A stretch of 64,000 bases of DNA from Methylobacterium sp. Leaf125 (GCF_001423085.1 NZ_LMNU01000046.1:1-64000); one strand, 5' to 3'; positions 8,356 through 17,254 are shown, numbered from the stretch's first letter. A program made the numbers and translations. Notes: generated from the sequence alone by a model not told the origin.

Positions 8356-8856
8356 ATGCATCAGAGCCGTATGTCAGCAGCCCTCGCGTCCGTGATTCTT
8401 CCGCCCGACCGGCGACAGTCGGCCACCGCACTCCAAGTCCAGCGCGGCGTCCGGCGCCTGTTCGCCGAACTCGGTCACGTCACCATTCCGGAGTTTTCCC
8501 TGGCAAACGGTCGTCGCGCCGACGTCATCGCACTGTGCCCGGCCGGGCGTCTGACGATCGTGGAGATCAAATCCAGCGTCGCCGACTTCCGGGCCGACCG
8601 GAAATGGCCGGATTACCGGGACTACTGTGATCGCTTCTACTTCGCGATTCCCGAGACGCTCTCCACCACCCTGACCCCGGAGGACACCGGCCTCATCGTT
8701 GCCGATGCATTCGGCGCCGCGATCCTGCGCGACCCGGCGGACCATCCCTTGAGCGGTCCCCGGCGCAAGGCCGTGACCCTGCGCTTCGCCCACAGCGCCG
8801 CGCGCCTGCTGCACGCGCTGGCCGATCCCGGTGCCATCCGCGAAGGCGCCCTCTGA
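8356..8856 (+). CDS. mmcB: MmcB-like DNA-repair nuclease-fold protein
   Basis: A 166-residue PD-(D/E)XK-fold protein: RRADVIAL followed by IVEIKSS supplies the Asp and the Glu-x-Lys of the metal site, and KWPDYRDYCDRFYFAIP follows. This matches MmcB of alphaproteobacteria, a protein linked in Caulobacter to resistance to mitomycin-type DNA damage. I chose the ATG at 8356; 8371 is an equally possible start and 8263 would add an unlikely extension. I looked for the alphaproteobacterial LexA box (GTTC-N7-GTTC) upstream and did not find it. Confidence 0.8.
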   Translation: MHQSRMSAALASVILPPDRRQSATALQVQRGVRRLFAELGHVTIPEFSLANGRRADVIALCPAGRLTIVEIKSSVADFRADRKWPDYRDYCDRFYFAIPETLSTTLTPEDTGLIVADAFGAAILRDPADHPLSGPRRKAVTLRFAHSAARLLHALADPGAIREGAL

Positions 8857-8892
8857 GCCACGGCGAATCGCCGCCGATGCGCGGGTGGCCTA

Positions 8893-8911
8893 GCGTGGTA
8901 AGGAACCACGC
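8893..8911. repeat. hairpin between mmcB-like gene and cyclase
   Basis: GCGTGGT (8893-8899) and ACCACGC (8905-8911) form a 7-bp perfect stem with a 5-base loop, ending 23 bases before the cyclase start. It may end mmcB transcripts or fold in the cyclase 5' leader; no T-tract follows. Confidence 0.45.
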
Positions 8912-8934
8912 GCCACTCATCGATTGCCAACCGC

Positions 8935-10269
8935 ATGCGCCTGCCCTCGCGTCGCCGTCCACACGACGGTGATCCCGCTATCCTGAGACGGCTTCAGGCC
9001 GCTTCGGGCCGTCGGTCCCTGCTGCTCTACCTCATCATCGTCCTGGTGCTCGTGGCCACCGCCCAGGGCTACGACGGCTCGGCCCATTCCACCCATCACT
9101 GGATCGGCCTCGGGGTCTACGCGGTCTTCTCCCTCGGCCTCGGGATCGCCGACTGGCGCGCCTCGCAGCGGGAGGGTGGAGCGGTGCCCGGGACGGAGTG
9201 GCTGGCCTGGACCGCGACCCTGCTGAACGCCGGCGTAGCGCTGTTCCTGATCGTCGAGCACATCCTGCTCGGCGCGGTGGAAACCGAGGAGACCGCCACC
9301 GCGGTGAGCCGCCTGCCGGCCTTCCTTCTCCTGCTCCAGACCGGCCTCAGCATGCGGGTCTGGCACACCGCGGCGTTCTCGGGGCTGATCAGCCTCGCCT
9401 GGGGCGGCACCATTCTCCTCGCCTATCTCGCTCCCGAGAGTGCCCTCCTCGGCCCGCACGTGACCCTGGAGGAGGAGGTGCCGGGCCTCCTGACCTTCCT
9501 GGCCGCGAGTCTCGTGGTGATCGACGGGGTGCGCCGGCTGCAGATGGCGGTGACCACCGCTTTATGGATGGAGCAGGAGCGGACGAGCCTCGCGCGCTTC
9601 GTGCCGCGCCGCGTGGCGGGGGAGCTTGCCCAGCGCGGCGGCGGCGTCGGGGCGGTTCAGTCCCGCCATGCCTGCCTGTTCGGACTCGATCTGCGCGGCT
9701 TCTCGGCCTTCTCGCGGGATCAGGCTCAGGAGGAGGTGGTCCGCGCCCTCCTCGACGTCCGTGCCCTGACCCACGTGGCGGTGAGCGAGCATGGCGGCAT
9801 CGTCGACAAGTATGTCGGCGACGGCATCCTGGCGCAGTTCATCGTTGGGCGCCCGGAGTCCCAGGCCGAGGCGGTGATGGCCTGCGCTCGGACCATCGTG
9901 GCCCGTCTCGCGGTTCTGAACGCGGAGCGCCACCGGGAGGATCGGCCGGAGTTGCGCATCACCATGGCGCTGCATGCCGGGGAGGTTCTGGTCGGGGTCT
10001 TCGACGATGGCCACCGGGCCGAGTTCACGGTGCTGGGCCCGGCGATGAACCGGCTCGCGCGGATCGAGGCCCGGGCCAAGGCCGCCGACCTGACCCTGTC
10101 GGCCTCGGACGAGGTGATCCGCCTCCTCGGTCCGACCACCCGGGCATCGCTCCGGCTCTCCGGCATGCCCCCGTCGGAGTGCCGGGACACCCGCGACATG
10201 CGGCTGTTCGCGGTGGACTGGACCGACGGCACCGCAGCGGCGCAACCCCCGGTCGCCTCCGTGGCGTGA
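8935..10269 (+). CDS. membrane-bound class III adenylate/guanylate cyclase
   Basis: 444 residues. The first 200 hold several membrane spans (LLLYLIIVLVLVATAQ, then four more). The C-terminal 210 residues are a class III nucleotidyl cyclase domain. LFGLDLRGFSAF (about 245) carries the first metal-binding Asp, DKYVGDGILAQF (about 292) the second Asp and the substrate Lys, and AMNRLARIEARAK (about 370) the Asn and Arg that stabilise the transition state. All catalytic positions look intact, so it should make cAMP or cGMP in response to a membrane signal. It is transcribed alone. Confidence 0.92.
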   Translation: MRLPSRRRPHDGDPAILRRLQAASGRRSLLLYLIIVLVLVATAQGYDGSAHSTHHWIGLGVYAVFSLGLGIADWRASQREGGAVPGTEWLAWTATLLNAGVALFLIVEHILLGAVETEETATAVSRLPAFLLLLQTGLSMRVWHTAAFSGLISLAWGGTILLAYLAPESALLGPHVTLEEEVPGLLTFLAASLVVIDGVRRLQMAVTTALWMEQERTSLARFVPRRVAGELAQRGGGVGAVQSRHACLFGLDLRGFSAFSRDQAQEEVVRALLDVRALTHVAVSEHGGIVDKYVGDGILAQFIVGRPESQAEAVMACARTIVARLAVLNAERHREDRPELRITMALHAGEVLVGVFDDGHRAEFTVLGPAMNRLARIEARAKAADLTLSASDEVIRLLGPTTRASLRLSGMPPSECRDTRDMRLFAVDWTDGTAAAQPPVASVA

Positions 10270-10279
10270 GCCGAGACGT

Positions 10280-10468
10280 TCAGCGCGAGAACGAGCCGAA
10301 GCCCTCGAACCCGACGCGCTGGTTCGCTGCCTCGTCGGCCTTGGGCCTCTCGATGAGGGCAGGTTCGATTTGAGGCGCCGAAGGCTCCGGCCGAGTGGTG
10401 CGGGGCGGCGGACGGTCGTCCGGTACGGAGGGCCAGATCGGACGGTCCGGCTTCAGTGTCTGGGTCAT
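10280..10468 (-). CDS. small Pro-rich hypothetical protein
   Basis: 62 residues starting MTQTLKPDRPIW, rich in Pro and charged residues, ending GFEGFGSFSR. The ATG at 10468 has CAGGAG about eight bases upstream, a better start than the Met 35 codons earlier. Convergent with the cyclase gene. No family recognised. Confidence 0.55.
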   Translation of the reverse strand: MTQTLKPDRPIWPSVPDDRPPPRTTRPEPSAPQIEPALIERPKADEAANQRVGFEGFGSFSR

Positions 10469-10584
10469 CGGGACACTCCTGGCATGCGCTCGCGCGCACC
10501 TATGAAATACAATATACCAGAAATGCCGCAAGCCTCTCCGCGTTCCCTCCACACCGGGGAAAGCGATACCCAAGCCGGACCCGC

Positions 10585-10860
10585 TCAGCCCTCGGCCTTG
10601 TCCGTCTGCCCGGTCTTCACACCGCCCATCGGGTCCGTCTCGTCTTCGTCCTGCGCCGCGTCACCGGTTCGCCCCTGGGGGGTGAGGCGCGGCGCGTCGA
10701 TGGCACCCGCCTCGGCGGCCTCGGTGCCGGGCCGGTCCATGGGTTCGCCGGGCGCGTTCTTGACCTGCCCGGTGACGGTGTCCCGCGGTCCGGTGGCGAG
10801 GCCGCCCGTGGAATCGGCTCCGGCGGTGGGGTCTTTGGGCATCCGACGTGTCTCCGTCAT
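10585..10860 (-). CDS. small hydrophilic hypothetical protein
   Basis: 91 residues, almost wholly hydrophilic, rich in Gly, Thr, Asp and Pro, with no membrane segment; probably disordered. It resembles in composition the small proteins clustered at 34.2-37.0 kb. No family recognised and the function is unknown. Confidence 0.5.
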   Translation of the reverse strand: MTETRRMPKDPTAGADSTGGLATGPRDTVTGQVKNAPGEPMDRPGTEAAEAGAIDAPRLTPQGRTGDAAQDEDETDPMGGVKTGQTDKAEG

Positions 10861-10911
10861 GGGCGGGGTGTGGTCCCTCGGAGAACACCGCCCGCCCGGA
10901 GCCGGTTCGGT

Positions 10912-12390
10912 TCAGGTGCCGCAGAACGTTCGCAGCACGCGCTCGTGCGGCTGGGGCGGCTCGGCATAGGCCGCGAAGGCGGGCTGGTCATCGTAGGGGC
11001 GGGCCAGCACCGTCACGAGTTCGTGGAACGGCGCGAAGTCGTCGCGCGCGATCGCCGCCTCGATCACCGCCTCGACCCGGTGGTTGCGCGGAATGAAGGC
11101 GGGGTTGACCCGGTCCATCGCCGCCCGGCGCGCGGCCGGGTCCCTCGGCTCGGCGGCGAGACGTGCGCGCCAGCGGGTCGCCCAGGCATCGTATACGGTG
11201 GAGTCGTCGAACAGGTCGCGCATCGGACCATCGCCCTCGGGGCCGAGAACCGCCGCGCCGAGGCGCCGGAAGGTCAGGGTGAAGTCGGCGGTCCCGGCCT
11301 GCATCGCCTCGAGCAGGGTGCGGCCGAGCTCGCGGTCCTCGTCCCGTTCGGTCGCGAGGCCGAGCTTGGCCCGCAGGCCGCCGTAATAGGCCGCCTCGAA
11401 TCGGGGGCCGAAGGCGCCGAGGAGGTCCTGCGCCACGGCGATGCCGTCCTCGGTCTCGGGCGCCAGCAGCGGGAGGAGCGCCTCGGCGAAGCGGGTCAGG
11501 TTCCAGTGCAGGATGCCCGGCTGGTTGCCGTAGGCGTAGCGGCCATTCTCGTCGATGGCGCTGAACACGGCGGAGGGGTCGTAGGCGTCGAGGAAGGCAC
11601 AGGGTCCGAAGTCGATGGTCTCGCCGGAGACGGCACAGTTGTCGGTGTTCATCACGCCGTGGATGAAGCCGACGAGGAGCCAGCGCGCGACGAGGTCGGC
11701 CTGGCGCTCCACCACCCGGGTCAGCAGCGCGCCGTAGGGATTCGGGGCCTCCGCCAGCTCCGGGTAGTGCCGGCCGATGACGTGGTCGGCGAGCGCCCGC
11801 ACGCCGTCGACGTCGCCCCGCATGGCGAAGTACTGGAAGGTGCCGACGCGGATGTGGCTGGTGGCGACCCGGGTCAGGACACCGCCGGGCAGGACCGTCT
11901 CGCGCATCACGGAATCCCCGGTGAGCACGGCCGCCAGGGCCCGGGTGCTGGGGATGCCCAGGGCCGTCATGGCCTCGCTGACCACGTACTCGCGCAGCAC
12001 CGGCCCGAGGGCGGCGCGGCCGTCGCCGCGGCGGGAGAACGGCGTCGGGCCCGAGCCCTTGAGCTGGATGTCGCGTCGTAGACCGTCGCGCCCGACGACC
12101 TCGCCGAGCAGGATCGCCCGGCCATCCCCGAGCTGTGGGACGCGGTTGCCGAACTGGTGGCCGGCATAGGCCATGGCCAGGGGCTCGGCGCCCTCCGGGA
12201 CCCGGTTGCCGGCCAGGACCGCGACGCCCTCCGGGCTCTCGAGCCAGGCGACGTCGATCCCGAGCTCCGCGGCCAGGTCGTGGTTGACCCGGATCAGACG
12301 CGGCGCCGCCACGGGGGTGGGGTTCACTGGAGCGAAGAAGTGCTCCGGCAGGCGGGCATAGGTGTTGGCGAAGGGAATGGCGGCTGTCAT
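10912..12390 (-). CDS. selO: protein adenylyltransferase SelO (YdiU), cysteine form
   Basis: A pseudokinase-fold enzyme that transfers AMP from ATP to Ser, Thr or Tyr of target proteins. The 492 residues are the normal bacterial length. Visible are the nucleotide-binding LKGSGPTPFSRRGDGRAALG, the catalytic-loop equivalent GFIHGVMNTDNCAVSG and the metal-binding IDFGPCAF. The C-terminus ends RTFCGT, so Cys replaces the selenocysteine found near the end of animal SelO. Known bacterial targets are metabolic and redox enzymes under oxidative stress. A monocistronic gene on the minus strand. Confidence 0.95.
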   Translation of the reverse strand: MTAAIPFANTYARLPEHFFAPVNPTPVAAPRLIRVNHDLAAELGIDVAWLESPEGVAVLAGNRVPEGAEPLAMAYAGHQFGNRVPQLGDGRAILLGEVVGRDGLRRDIQLKGSGPTPFSRRGDGRAALGPVLREYVVSEAMTALGIPSTRALAAVLTGDSVMRETVLPGGVLTRVATSHIRVGTFQYFAMRGDVDGVRALADHVIGRHYPELAEAPNPYGALLTRVVERQADLVARWLLVGFIHGVMNTDNCAVSGETIDFGPCAFLDAYDPSAVFSAIDENGRYAYGNQPGILHWNLTRFAEALLPLLAPETEDGIAVAQDLLGAFGPRFEAAYYGGLRAKLGLATERDEDRELGRTLLEAMQAGTADFTLTFRRLGAAVLGPEGDGPMRDLFDDSTVYDAWATRWRARLAAEPRDPAARRAAMDRVNPAFIPRNHRVEAVIEAAIARDDFAPFHELVTVLARPYDDQPAFAAYAEPPQPHERVLRTFCGT

Positions 12391-12529
12391 CGAGGGCTTG
12401 GGTCCCGTGTGCGGCGCGGCGGGCGGCTCTCGCCACGAGGTGGGGCGCCGCGGCCGTCAAGGCAAATCATGCCAGTCCTGATGTCACGCCCGACAGCACG
12501 GGGTGCCGTCCCGTCGGAGCGCGACGGCC

Positions 12530-12958
12530 TCAGCGGTCGGCGTGCCGTCCCCGGGTCGGGTGATGGCGGGCCGCGCGGTGGCGCCGGGAGGGCACGCCCT
12601 CGACCGCGTCGTCGGGCGCGAAGCCGGCGCCGCGCAATCCGGACCGCCGGCCGGGCGCCTGTCCGGTCCCCTGCCCGATCCCCTGCCCAGTCCCTTGCAC
12701 GTCGTCGTAGGGGCCGCGCCCGGTGCGGGCCCGGTAGGCCGCGCCGGCGAAATCGCCCGGGGTCGGGGGCGTGCCCGGCTGGGAGAAGCTGGTCTCCGGG
12801 CGATAGGCCGGGCCCCAGCCGATCGCGTCGTCGCCGGCCGGGTCCTTGCCGGGAAAGCCGGTGACGTAGCCGGTGCTCTGGGCCGCGGCCGGCAGCGGCA
12901 GGGCCGAGGCCGCGGCGCAGGCCAGGGCCGCCGCGATGGCGAGGCTGGAAGGACGCAT
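12530..12958 (-). CDS. secreted hypothetical protein with Gly-Gln repeat
   Basis: 142 residues from the ATG at 12958, which has GAGAGG seven bases upstream. A clear signal peptide (hydrophobic AIAAALACAAASALPLPAAA) is followed by a polar Gly/Pro-rich chain. A short degenerate repeat GTGQGIGQGTGQ lies near residue 95 and the C-terminus is basic (RRHRAARHHP). Likely periplasmic or secreted; no family recognised. It lies 54 bases downstream of the PAP2 gene on the same strand. Confidence 0.6.
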   Translation of the reverse strand: MRPSSLAIAAALACAAASALPLPAAAQSTGYVTGFPGKDPAGDDAIGWGPAYRPETSFSQPGTPPTPGDFAGAAYRARTGRGPYDDVQGTGQGIGQGTGQAPGRRSGLRGAGFAPDDAVEGVPSRRHRAARHHPTRGRHADR

Positions 12959-13012
12959 GTCGATCCTCTCGGAGGGATGGAATCGGGCGCGCCGCATCAC
13001 GGCCGCGCGTGT

Positions 13013-14110
13013 TCACCCCGGATAACGCGACCCGTGCGGGGCGGGTTCGGGCCGGAGGGTCGGCGCGCGCGAGCGGCGCCCACGCAGGACGGCGCGCCCG
13101 CCGATGACCGTGACCGAGAGCACGAAGCCGGCGAGGAGGTCGGGCAGGTAGTGCCCGCCGGCCCCGAGGGTCGCCACGACGATGACGGCGTTGAGGGCGA
13201 TCGCCAGGGGGCCGACGACCGGGATCGGCGCCAGCGCCCAGGCGGTCAGCACCGCGAGGCAGACGTGGAAGGAGGGAAAGGTCACGAGGCCGCGGATGTC
13301 CTCCAGGGCCAGGGTGCGCAGGGTGCCGGCGCGCAGGTGCTCGAGGGCGTCGAGGTGCCAGAGGGCGCCCAGGGTCTCGATGGAGCCGTCCGGCACGGTG
13401 GCGAGACCGTAATGCACGAAGGGGCCGGCCGCCGGCACCAGGGCGGCGATGAGCACGACTGCGAGGAGCAGCACTGCGAACAGGCGCACATAGGCCCAGA
13501 GCCGGGCGATCCGGAGGGTGGCGCTGAGCGCGATCACCGTGAGCCCGACCTGCGGCCCGCTGGTGTGGTAGGCGAGCGCCAGCCACCAGGCGAGGCGCGG
13601 ATGCGCCTGCAGGGCAGCGAGGTAGGCGGGCCAGTCGAAGCCGAGCGCGGCCTCCGCCCGCGCCAGCCGCGCATCGGCCAGCGGCAGGGCCCAGGTGGCG
13701 GTGAGATAGTGCAGCACCGCGATGGGCACGGTCACGGCGATGAGGCTGGCGCTCGCCAGCGCCATGGCCCGCAGCTTGGGCTCGGAGAGGATGGGGCCGA
13801 ACAGGATCGCGAGCGCCAGCAGCGCCGCCACCATGGCCGCCGCCACGCCGAAGCCGAACGGCGCCAGGGCGATCCCCACCCGGCGCAGCCACACCGCGTC
13901 GAGGAGGGCGACCGCCAGGGCGAGGCCCCACAGCGCCGGATGCGGCGCGGCCAGGGCGGCCGAGCGTCGGCGGATCTGCGCGAGGGGTTCTGCGAGCGAA
14001 GGTCGTGTGCGGGAAGATCGTGTGCGGGAAAATCCGGGGGAAGATCTGGGGGAAGATCTGAGAAGGGAAGCGGCCTCGGCGGGCCCGCGGCGCGTCCCGC
14101 GCGCGGGCAT
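13013..14110 (-). CDS. PAP2-superfamily membrane phosphatase
   Basis: About 365 residues with at least six membrane spans. The type-2 phosphatidic acid phosphatase motifs are present in their short inositolphosphotransferase-like form: FPSFHVCLAVLTAW (catalytic His) and GAGGHYLPDLLAG (His and Asp). I chose the ATG at 14110. The frame is open to 14317, but that stretch is the antisense of short tandem repeats and of the exonuclease start. It would act on lipid phosphates or inositol lipids at the outer face of the inner membrane. Substrate unknown. Confidence 0.8.
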   Translation of the reverse strand: MPARGTRRGPAEAASLLRSSPRSSPGFSRTRSSRTRPSLAEPLAQIRRRSAALAAPHPALWGLALAVALLDAVWLRRVGIALAPFGFGVAAAMVAALLALAILFGPILSEPKLRAMALASASLIAVTVPIAVLHYLTATWALPLADARLARAEAALGFDWPAYLAALQAHPRLAWWLALAYHTSGPQVGLTVIALSATLRIARLWAYVRLFAVLLLAVVLIAALVPAAGPFVHYGLATVPDGSIETLGALWHLDALEHLRAGTLRTLALEDIRGLVTFPSFHVCLAVLTAWALAPIPVVGPLAIALNAVIVVATLGAGGHYLPDLLAGFVLSVTVIGGRAVLRGRRSRAPTLRPEPAPHGSRYPG

Positions 14111-14233
14111 CGAAATCGGAGTTGCGTCGCTCACCCGGAATCCTTCGTGGTTCGTCGAAGCCGGAACTCGGCTCTGCGCCGGTTTGTTGCCGGGCGGCGT
14201 CCCTTTTCCCCACCCCGTTCCGGTTCCGAGCCG

Positions 14234-14269
14234 CGATGGTCCCCCCGATGGTCTCCCCGATGGTCCTGC
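14234..14269. repeat. three 12-bp tandem repeats before the exonuclease start
   Basis: CGATGGTCCCCC, CGATGGTCTCCC and CGATGGTCCTGC follow one another exactly and end one base before the TTG start of the exonuclease gene. A short frame starting at the ATG inside the repeats ends in TGA overlapping that TTG. Confidence 0.8.
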
Positions 14270-14270
14270 C

Positions 14271-14852
14271 TTGAGCCGCATCGCCTTCCTGGATTTCGAG
14301 GCGTCCTCGCTGGCCAAGACCAGCTACCCGATCGAGGTCGCCTGGGTGTTTCCCGACGGCGCGTCGGAGAGCTACCTCATTCGCCCGGCCCCGGGCTGGA
14401 CCGACTGGGCGCCCGAGGCCGAGGCGGTGCACGGGCTCGCGCGGGAGCGGGTCGTGCGGGAGGGCGTCGCCCATGACTGGGTGGCGCTGCACATGCTCAC
14501 GGCCCTGCGCGACGTCACGCTCTACGCCTCGGCGCCCTCCTGGGACGGGCAGTGGCTGAGCCGGCTCCTGCGCGCCGCCGGCCTGCCGCGCCACGCCCTC
14601 CGGCTGAAGGCCACGGCGGAGGCGCAGCGCCGCGTGATCCTGGACGTCCTCGCGGCCGGCGGCGTGGCGCCGACCCCGCGCGACGCCCTGGCGGGCAAGC
14701 TCCTGGCGACCCTGCGCCTGGAGGCCCGCGACGACCGGGCGGCCGAGCACCGCGCCCTCTCGGACGCCCAGCGCGAATGCCGGCGCTGGGCCCGCGCCCG
14801 GAGCCGCGCCGAGGCGCTGCTGCGCGAGGAGCGCGCCGGCGCGGTGGGGTGA
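14271..14852 (+). CDS. DEDDh 3'-5' exonuclease (DnaQ-like)
   Basis: 193 residues with an RNase T/DnaQ-type exonuclease domain: IAFLDFEASSL supplies the Asp-x-Glu of motif I, and HRALSDAQRE near the C-terminus supplies the His and Asp of motif III (DEDDh type). Short, stand-alone proteins of this kind process DNA or RNA 3' ends. The start is placed at TTG (14271) because the frame upstream runs through 12-bp repeats and has no close ATG. It is divergent from the PAP2 gene. Confidence 0.75.
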   Translation: MSRIAFLDFEASSLAKTSYPIEVAWVFPDGASESYLIRPAPGWTDWAPEAEAVHGLARERVVREGVAHDWVALHMLTALRDVTLYASAPSWDGQWLSRLLRAAGLPRHALRLKATAEAQRRVILDVLAAGGVAPTPRDALAGKLLATLRLEARDDRAAEHRALSDAQRECRRWARARSRAEALLREERAGAVG

Positions 14853-15456
14853 GTCGTCCGAAGACGGAGGCCGACCGAGCCCCAGGCCTTCGCGGGCGCG
14901 TGCCCTGCCCGGGCCGAGGGCGCTCCCCGCCGCGCCCGTACGGCGTCCGAAGACGGATCCAACCGGCTGGCAGGCGTCGGTCCGCTGGGGAGACCCACGG
15001 GCCGAAGGCCATGGCTCTGCTTGATTTGGTGGGTGATCGCCGAGGCCGAGGGCGAGATGGGCCGCTTCGCGACGGCGTGTCCCGACCGCGACTGGTCGGC
15101 GCCAGGACCCTGACCCGAGGATCGAGCCCGCATCCGGTGACCGTGCGGACGGCCGCGGAGGGTACGGAGCGAACCCTGGCCTTTCACTCCGGACTAGACA
15201 CTCTCTTTCTCACCCGCCTCGGTCGCAGGCGGATTAACCGCTCTCGACCCGACGATGCCGTTGATGCCCACACGTGGGCATCTCGAAAGCGGTCGTTCAT
15301 CGATGGATATCGTCACAGTGTCCTAGGGTTCCGTGTCATGGCTTGATCGAGTGCTAGTAGCGACGCTCGGCCATCGGGTCAGGCAGCTCGTGTTCAGTGA
15401 GATGAGCCGTGCAAGACCGACGTTCCGAAGGGAGCCCTGCGGAAACTCGCATCCCA
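14853..15456. other. intergenic region, no gene seen
   Basis: About 600 bases between the exonuclease gene and the ECF41 operon promoter. The only open frames look like high-GC noise. At 15311-15337 a degenerate copy of the ECF41 promoter pattern occurs (CGTCACA, 16 bases, TGTC). No RNA or mobile element was recognised. Confidence 0.5.
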
Positions 15457-15483
15457 TGTCACATCGGACGACAGCGCATCGTC
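15457..15483 (+). promoter_or_regulatory. predicted ECF41 promoter, sigma operon
   Basis: TGTCACA (15457-15463), a 16-base spacer and CGTC (15480-15483) match the -35 and -10 elements reported for ECF41-group sigma factors. It lies 33 bases before the first gene of the operon that encodes an ECF41 sigma factor, so it predicts autoregulation. Confidence 0.75.
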
Positions 15484-15516
15484 ACTCGCGTGAACCAATC
15501 ACGTGGAGATCGCTCG

Positions 15517-15915
15517 ATGACCAAAGCCATTCCGGTACTCGCCGGCATCCTCGGCGCAGGACTGGCCGGGAACGGCGTCTTCATGCTCGTCGCGCCCGAG
15601 GCATGGTATTTCACCGTGCCGGGCGTGACGACGACCGGGCCCTTCAATCAGCACTTCCTGCGCGATATCGGCCTGATCTTCGTGCTGATCGGGTCGGGGT
15701 TCGCGTACGGCGCGGCCCGACCGGGACCGCGTTCGCTGCTCTGGAGCATGGGTGCGATCTGGCTCTCGGGCCACGCGCTTTTCCACTTCTGGGAGGTTGC
15801 GGTGGGCATCTGCGGGCCGGAGGTTCTACCCCGAGACTTCCCCGCTGTGACACTTCCTGCGCTTATTGCTGTCGCCCTCAGCGTCTGGTCGTTCCGCCAT
15901 GCCGACCATCGATGA
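15517..15915 (+). CDS. small four-helix membrane protein of the ECF41 operon
   Basis: 132 residues with about four hydrophobic segments (IPVLAGILGAGLAGNGVFML, then a conserved-looking FNQHFLRDIGLIFVLIGSG, SMGAIWLSGHALFHFWEV and a last one near 110-125). The layout is DoxX-like, but I cannot assign the family with certainty. GGAG lies eight bases before the ATG. It overlaps the sigma-factor gene by 17 bases and is preceded by the predicted ECF41 promoter, so it is probably co-expressed with the sigma factor and controlled by it. Confidence 0.8.
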   Translation: MTKAIPVLAGILGAGLAGNGVFMLVAPEAWYFTVPGVTTTGPFNQHFLRDIGLIFVLIGSGFAYGAARPGPRSLLWSMGAIWLSGHALFHFWEVAVGICGPEVLPRDFPAVTLPALIAVALSVWSFRHADHR

Positions 15916-16798
15916 TCCGACCCGCGTCTTCGAGCAGGAGCGGGCGCGGCTCGTCCGGCTCGCCTACCGCATGCTCGGGTCCCTGGGCGAAGCCGAGGAC
16001 GTCGTACAGGACGCTTGGCTGCGCTGGCGGCACGTCGACCATGCCGAGGTCGCCTCAGCCGGTGCCTTCCTATCGCGGACGGTGACGCGGCTCTGCCTGG
16101 ACGTGATGAAGTCCGCTCGGGTACGGCGTGAGACCTATTTTGGCACATGGCTACCCGAGCCCGTCGCCCTGGTCCCGGACGAAGCCCCCGGCGATGACCT
16201 CACGCTCACGCTGATGCTCGCCCTGGAGAGGCTTTCGCCGCTGGAGCGGGCCGCGTTCCTCCTGCACGACGTCTTCGCGGTCCCACTCGCCGAGATCGCG
16301 ACCACGCTCCAGCGTGAACCACCGGCAGTCCGTCAGCTCGCCGCGAGGGCTAGGAAACACGTGCAGTCCGCCCGCCCGCGCTTCCCCGTCGAGCGGGAGG
16401 AGGGGGCGCGCATCGCCAAGGCCTTCTTCGAGGCGTCGGCGACCGGCGACGTCGCGGCGCTGCGCAGCATGCTCGCCGATTCCGTCGTTGTGCACTCCGA
16501 CGGAGGCGGAAAGGTGCTCGCCTTCCCGAGGCCGATCATCGGCATCGACAAGGTCACGCGCATGTTCGAGGGGATCGCGCGCAAATCGTGGATCCAGCAT
16601 GCCCAGAAGCTGCAGGACCTTTGGATCGATGGCCTGCCGGGCTACTTCAGCCTGGAGCCGGGCGGGATGCTCCAGACCGTCGCCCTGGATATCCAGGGCG
16701 GATTGATCGTCGGCATCTACTTCACCCGTAACCCGGACAAGCTCCAGCGAATGGCAAGGTCGTTCGGAGGGGCGGTGGAAACGCCGACGCCTCACTGA
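15899..16798 (+). CDS. ECF41-family RNA polymerase sigma factor (SigJ-like)
   Basis: 299 residues. Sigma region 2 (RLAYRMLGSLGEAEDVVQDAWLRW, in part) lies at about 18-45, region 4 ends near 165, and a fused SnoaL-like domain follows. All three ECF41 signatures are present: the linker motif WLPEP (about 84), DGGGKV (about 202) and NPDKL (about 280). In this group the fused domain, rather than a separate anti-sigma factor, controls activity. ECF41 genes usually sit beside carboxymuconolactone decarboxylase, oxidoreductase or epimerase genes, and here an NmrA-type reductase is the convergent neighbour cluster. Start at the ATG at 15899, overlapping the upstream gene. Confidence 0.93.
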   Translation: MPTIDDPTRVFEQERARLVRLAYRMLGSLGEAEDVVQDAWLRWRHVDHAEVASAGAFLSRTVTRLCLDVMKSARVRRETYFGTWLPEPVALVPDEAPGDDLTLTLMLALERLSPLERAAFLLHDVFAVPLAEIATTLQREPPAVRQLAARARKHVQSARPRFPVEREEGARIAKAFFEASATGDVAALRSMLADSVVVHSDGGGKVLAFPRPIIGIDKVTRMFEGIARKSWIQHAQKLQDLWIDGLPGYFSLEPGGMLQTVALDIQGGLIVGIYFTRNPDKLQRMARSFGGAVETPTPH

Positions 16799-16801
16799 GC
16801 C

Positions 16802-17242
16802 TCACCGGCGGGCTATCGCCAGCTCCCTGCGACAGACCGTCGAGAACGCGCAGAGCGGGTCGAGGTGGCTGGCGTGCCGAATGTCCGCGAAGGAGGCGAG
16901 ATCCTTGTTCGGGGCGAAGTAGGTCTCACCGATGAGCCGCATGACGCGCTCGGCCTCCTCCAGCGTCTCCGGCTCTCCGAAGAGCCGGATCTTGTTCACG
17001 ATGGCATAGAGGTTCACCAGCTTGGCCGGGTCGTCGAGGTCGTGCCGGAAAGCGTCGCCGAACAAGGTCGACGCCTCCCGGATGAACTCGCCGTAGAGCG
17101 CTTCCCGTCGCGCTCGGTCCTGCACCAGGAGCGTCGCACGCTCCTGGCTGTGTTGCGTCAGCCAAGTGGTCGCGAAGGAGGCCATCGCGCCGATGGCCGA
17201 CCCGGCCAGCGCCGACAGCGCCGGGATGTAGGTAGCATCCAT
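16802..17242 (-). CDS. conserved hypothetical membrane-anchored protein
   Basis: 146 residues: one N-terminal membrane span (IPALSALAGSAIGAMASFA), then a helical cytoplasmic domain with ERATLLVQDRARREALYGEF, consistent with a coiled coil, and a tail rich in charged residues. Similar single-span proteins are widespread in Hyphomicrobiales but have no known role. It begins 12 bases after the reductase stop on the same strand, so the two form an operon. It converges with the sigma-factor gene with a 3-base gap. Confidence 0.8.
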   Translation of the reverse strand: MDATYIPALSALAGSAIGAMASFATTWLTQHSQERATLLVQDRARREALYGEFIREASTLFGDAFRHDLDDPAKLVNLYAIVNKIRLFGEPETLEEAERVMRLIGETYFAPNKDLASFADIRHASHLDPLCAFSTVCRRELAIARR

Positions 17243-17254
17243 CGGCGGGAGGCC

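Noticed and set aside
8300..8370. LexA box upstream of the mmcB-like gene
   Set aside because: The stretch CGAACAGTCCCAATTCG is not GTTC-N7-GTTC or its reverse.
12387..14750. Very long open frame covering selO upstream, PAP2 and exonuclease genes
   Set aside because: Crosses several real genes in other frames and is almost only Arg, Pro, Ala and Gly.
15311..15337. CGTCACA-N16-TGTC as a further ECF41 promoter
   Set aside because: Both elements have a mismatch and a better site lies 146 bases downstream; kept only as a note.
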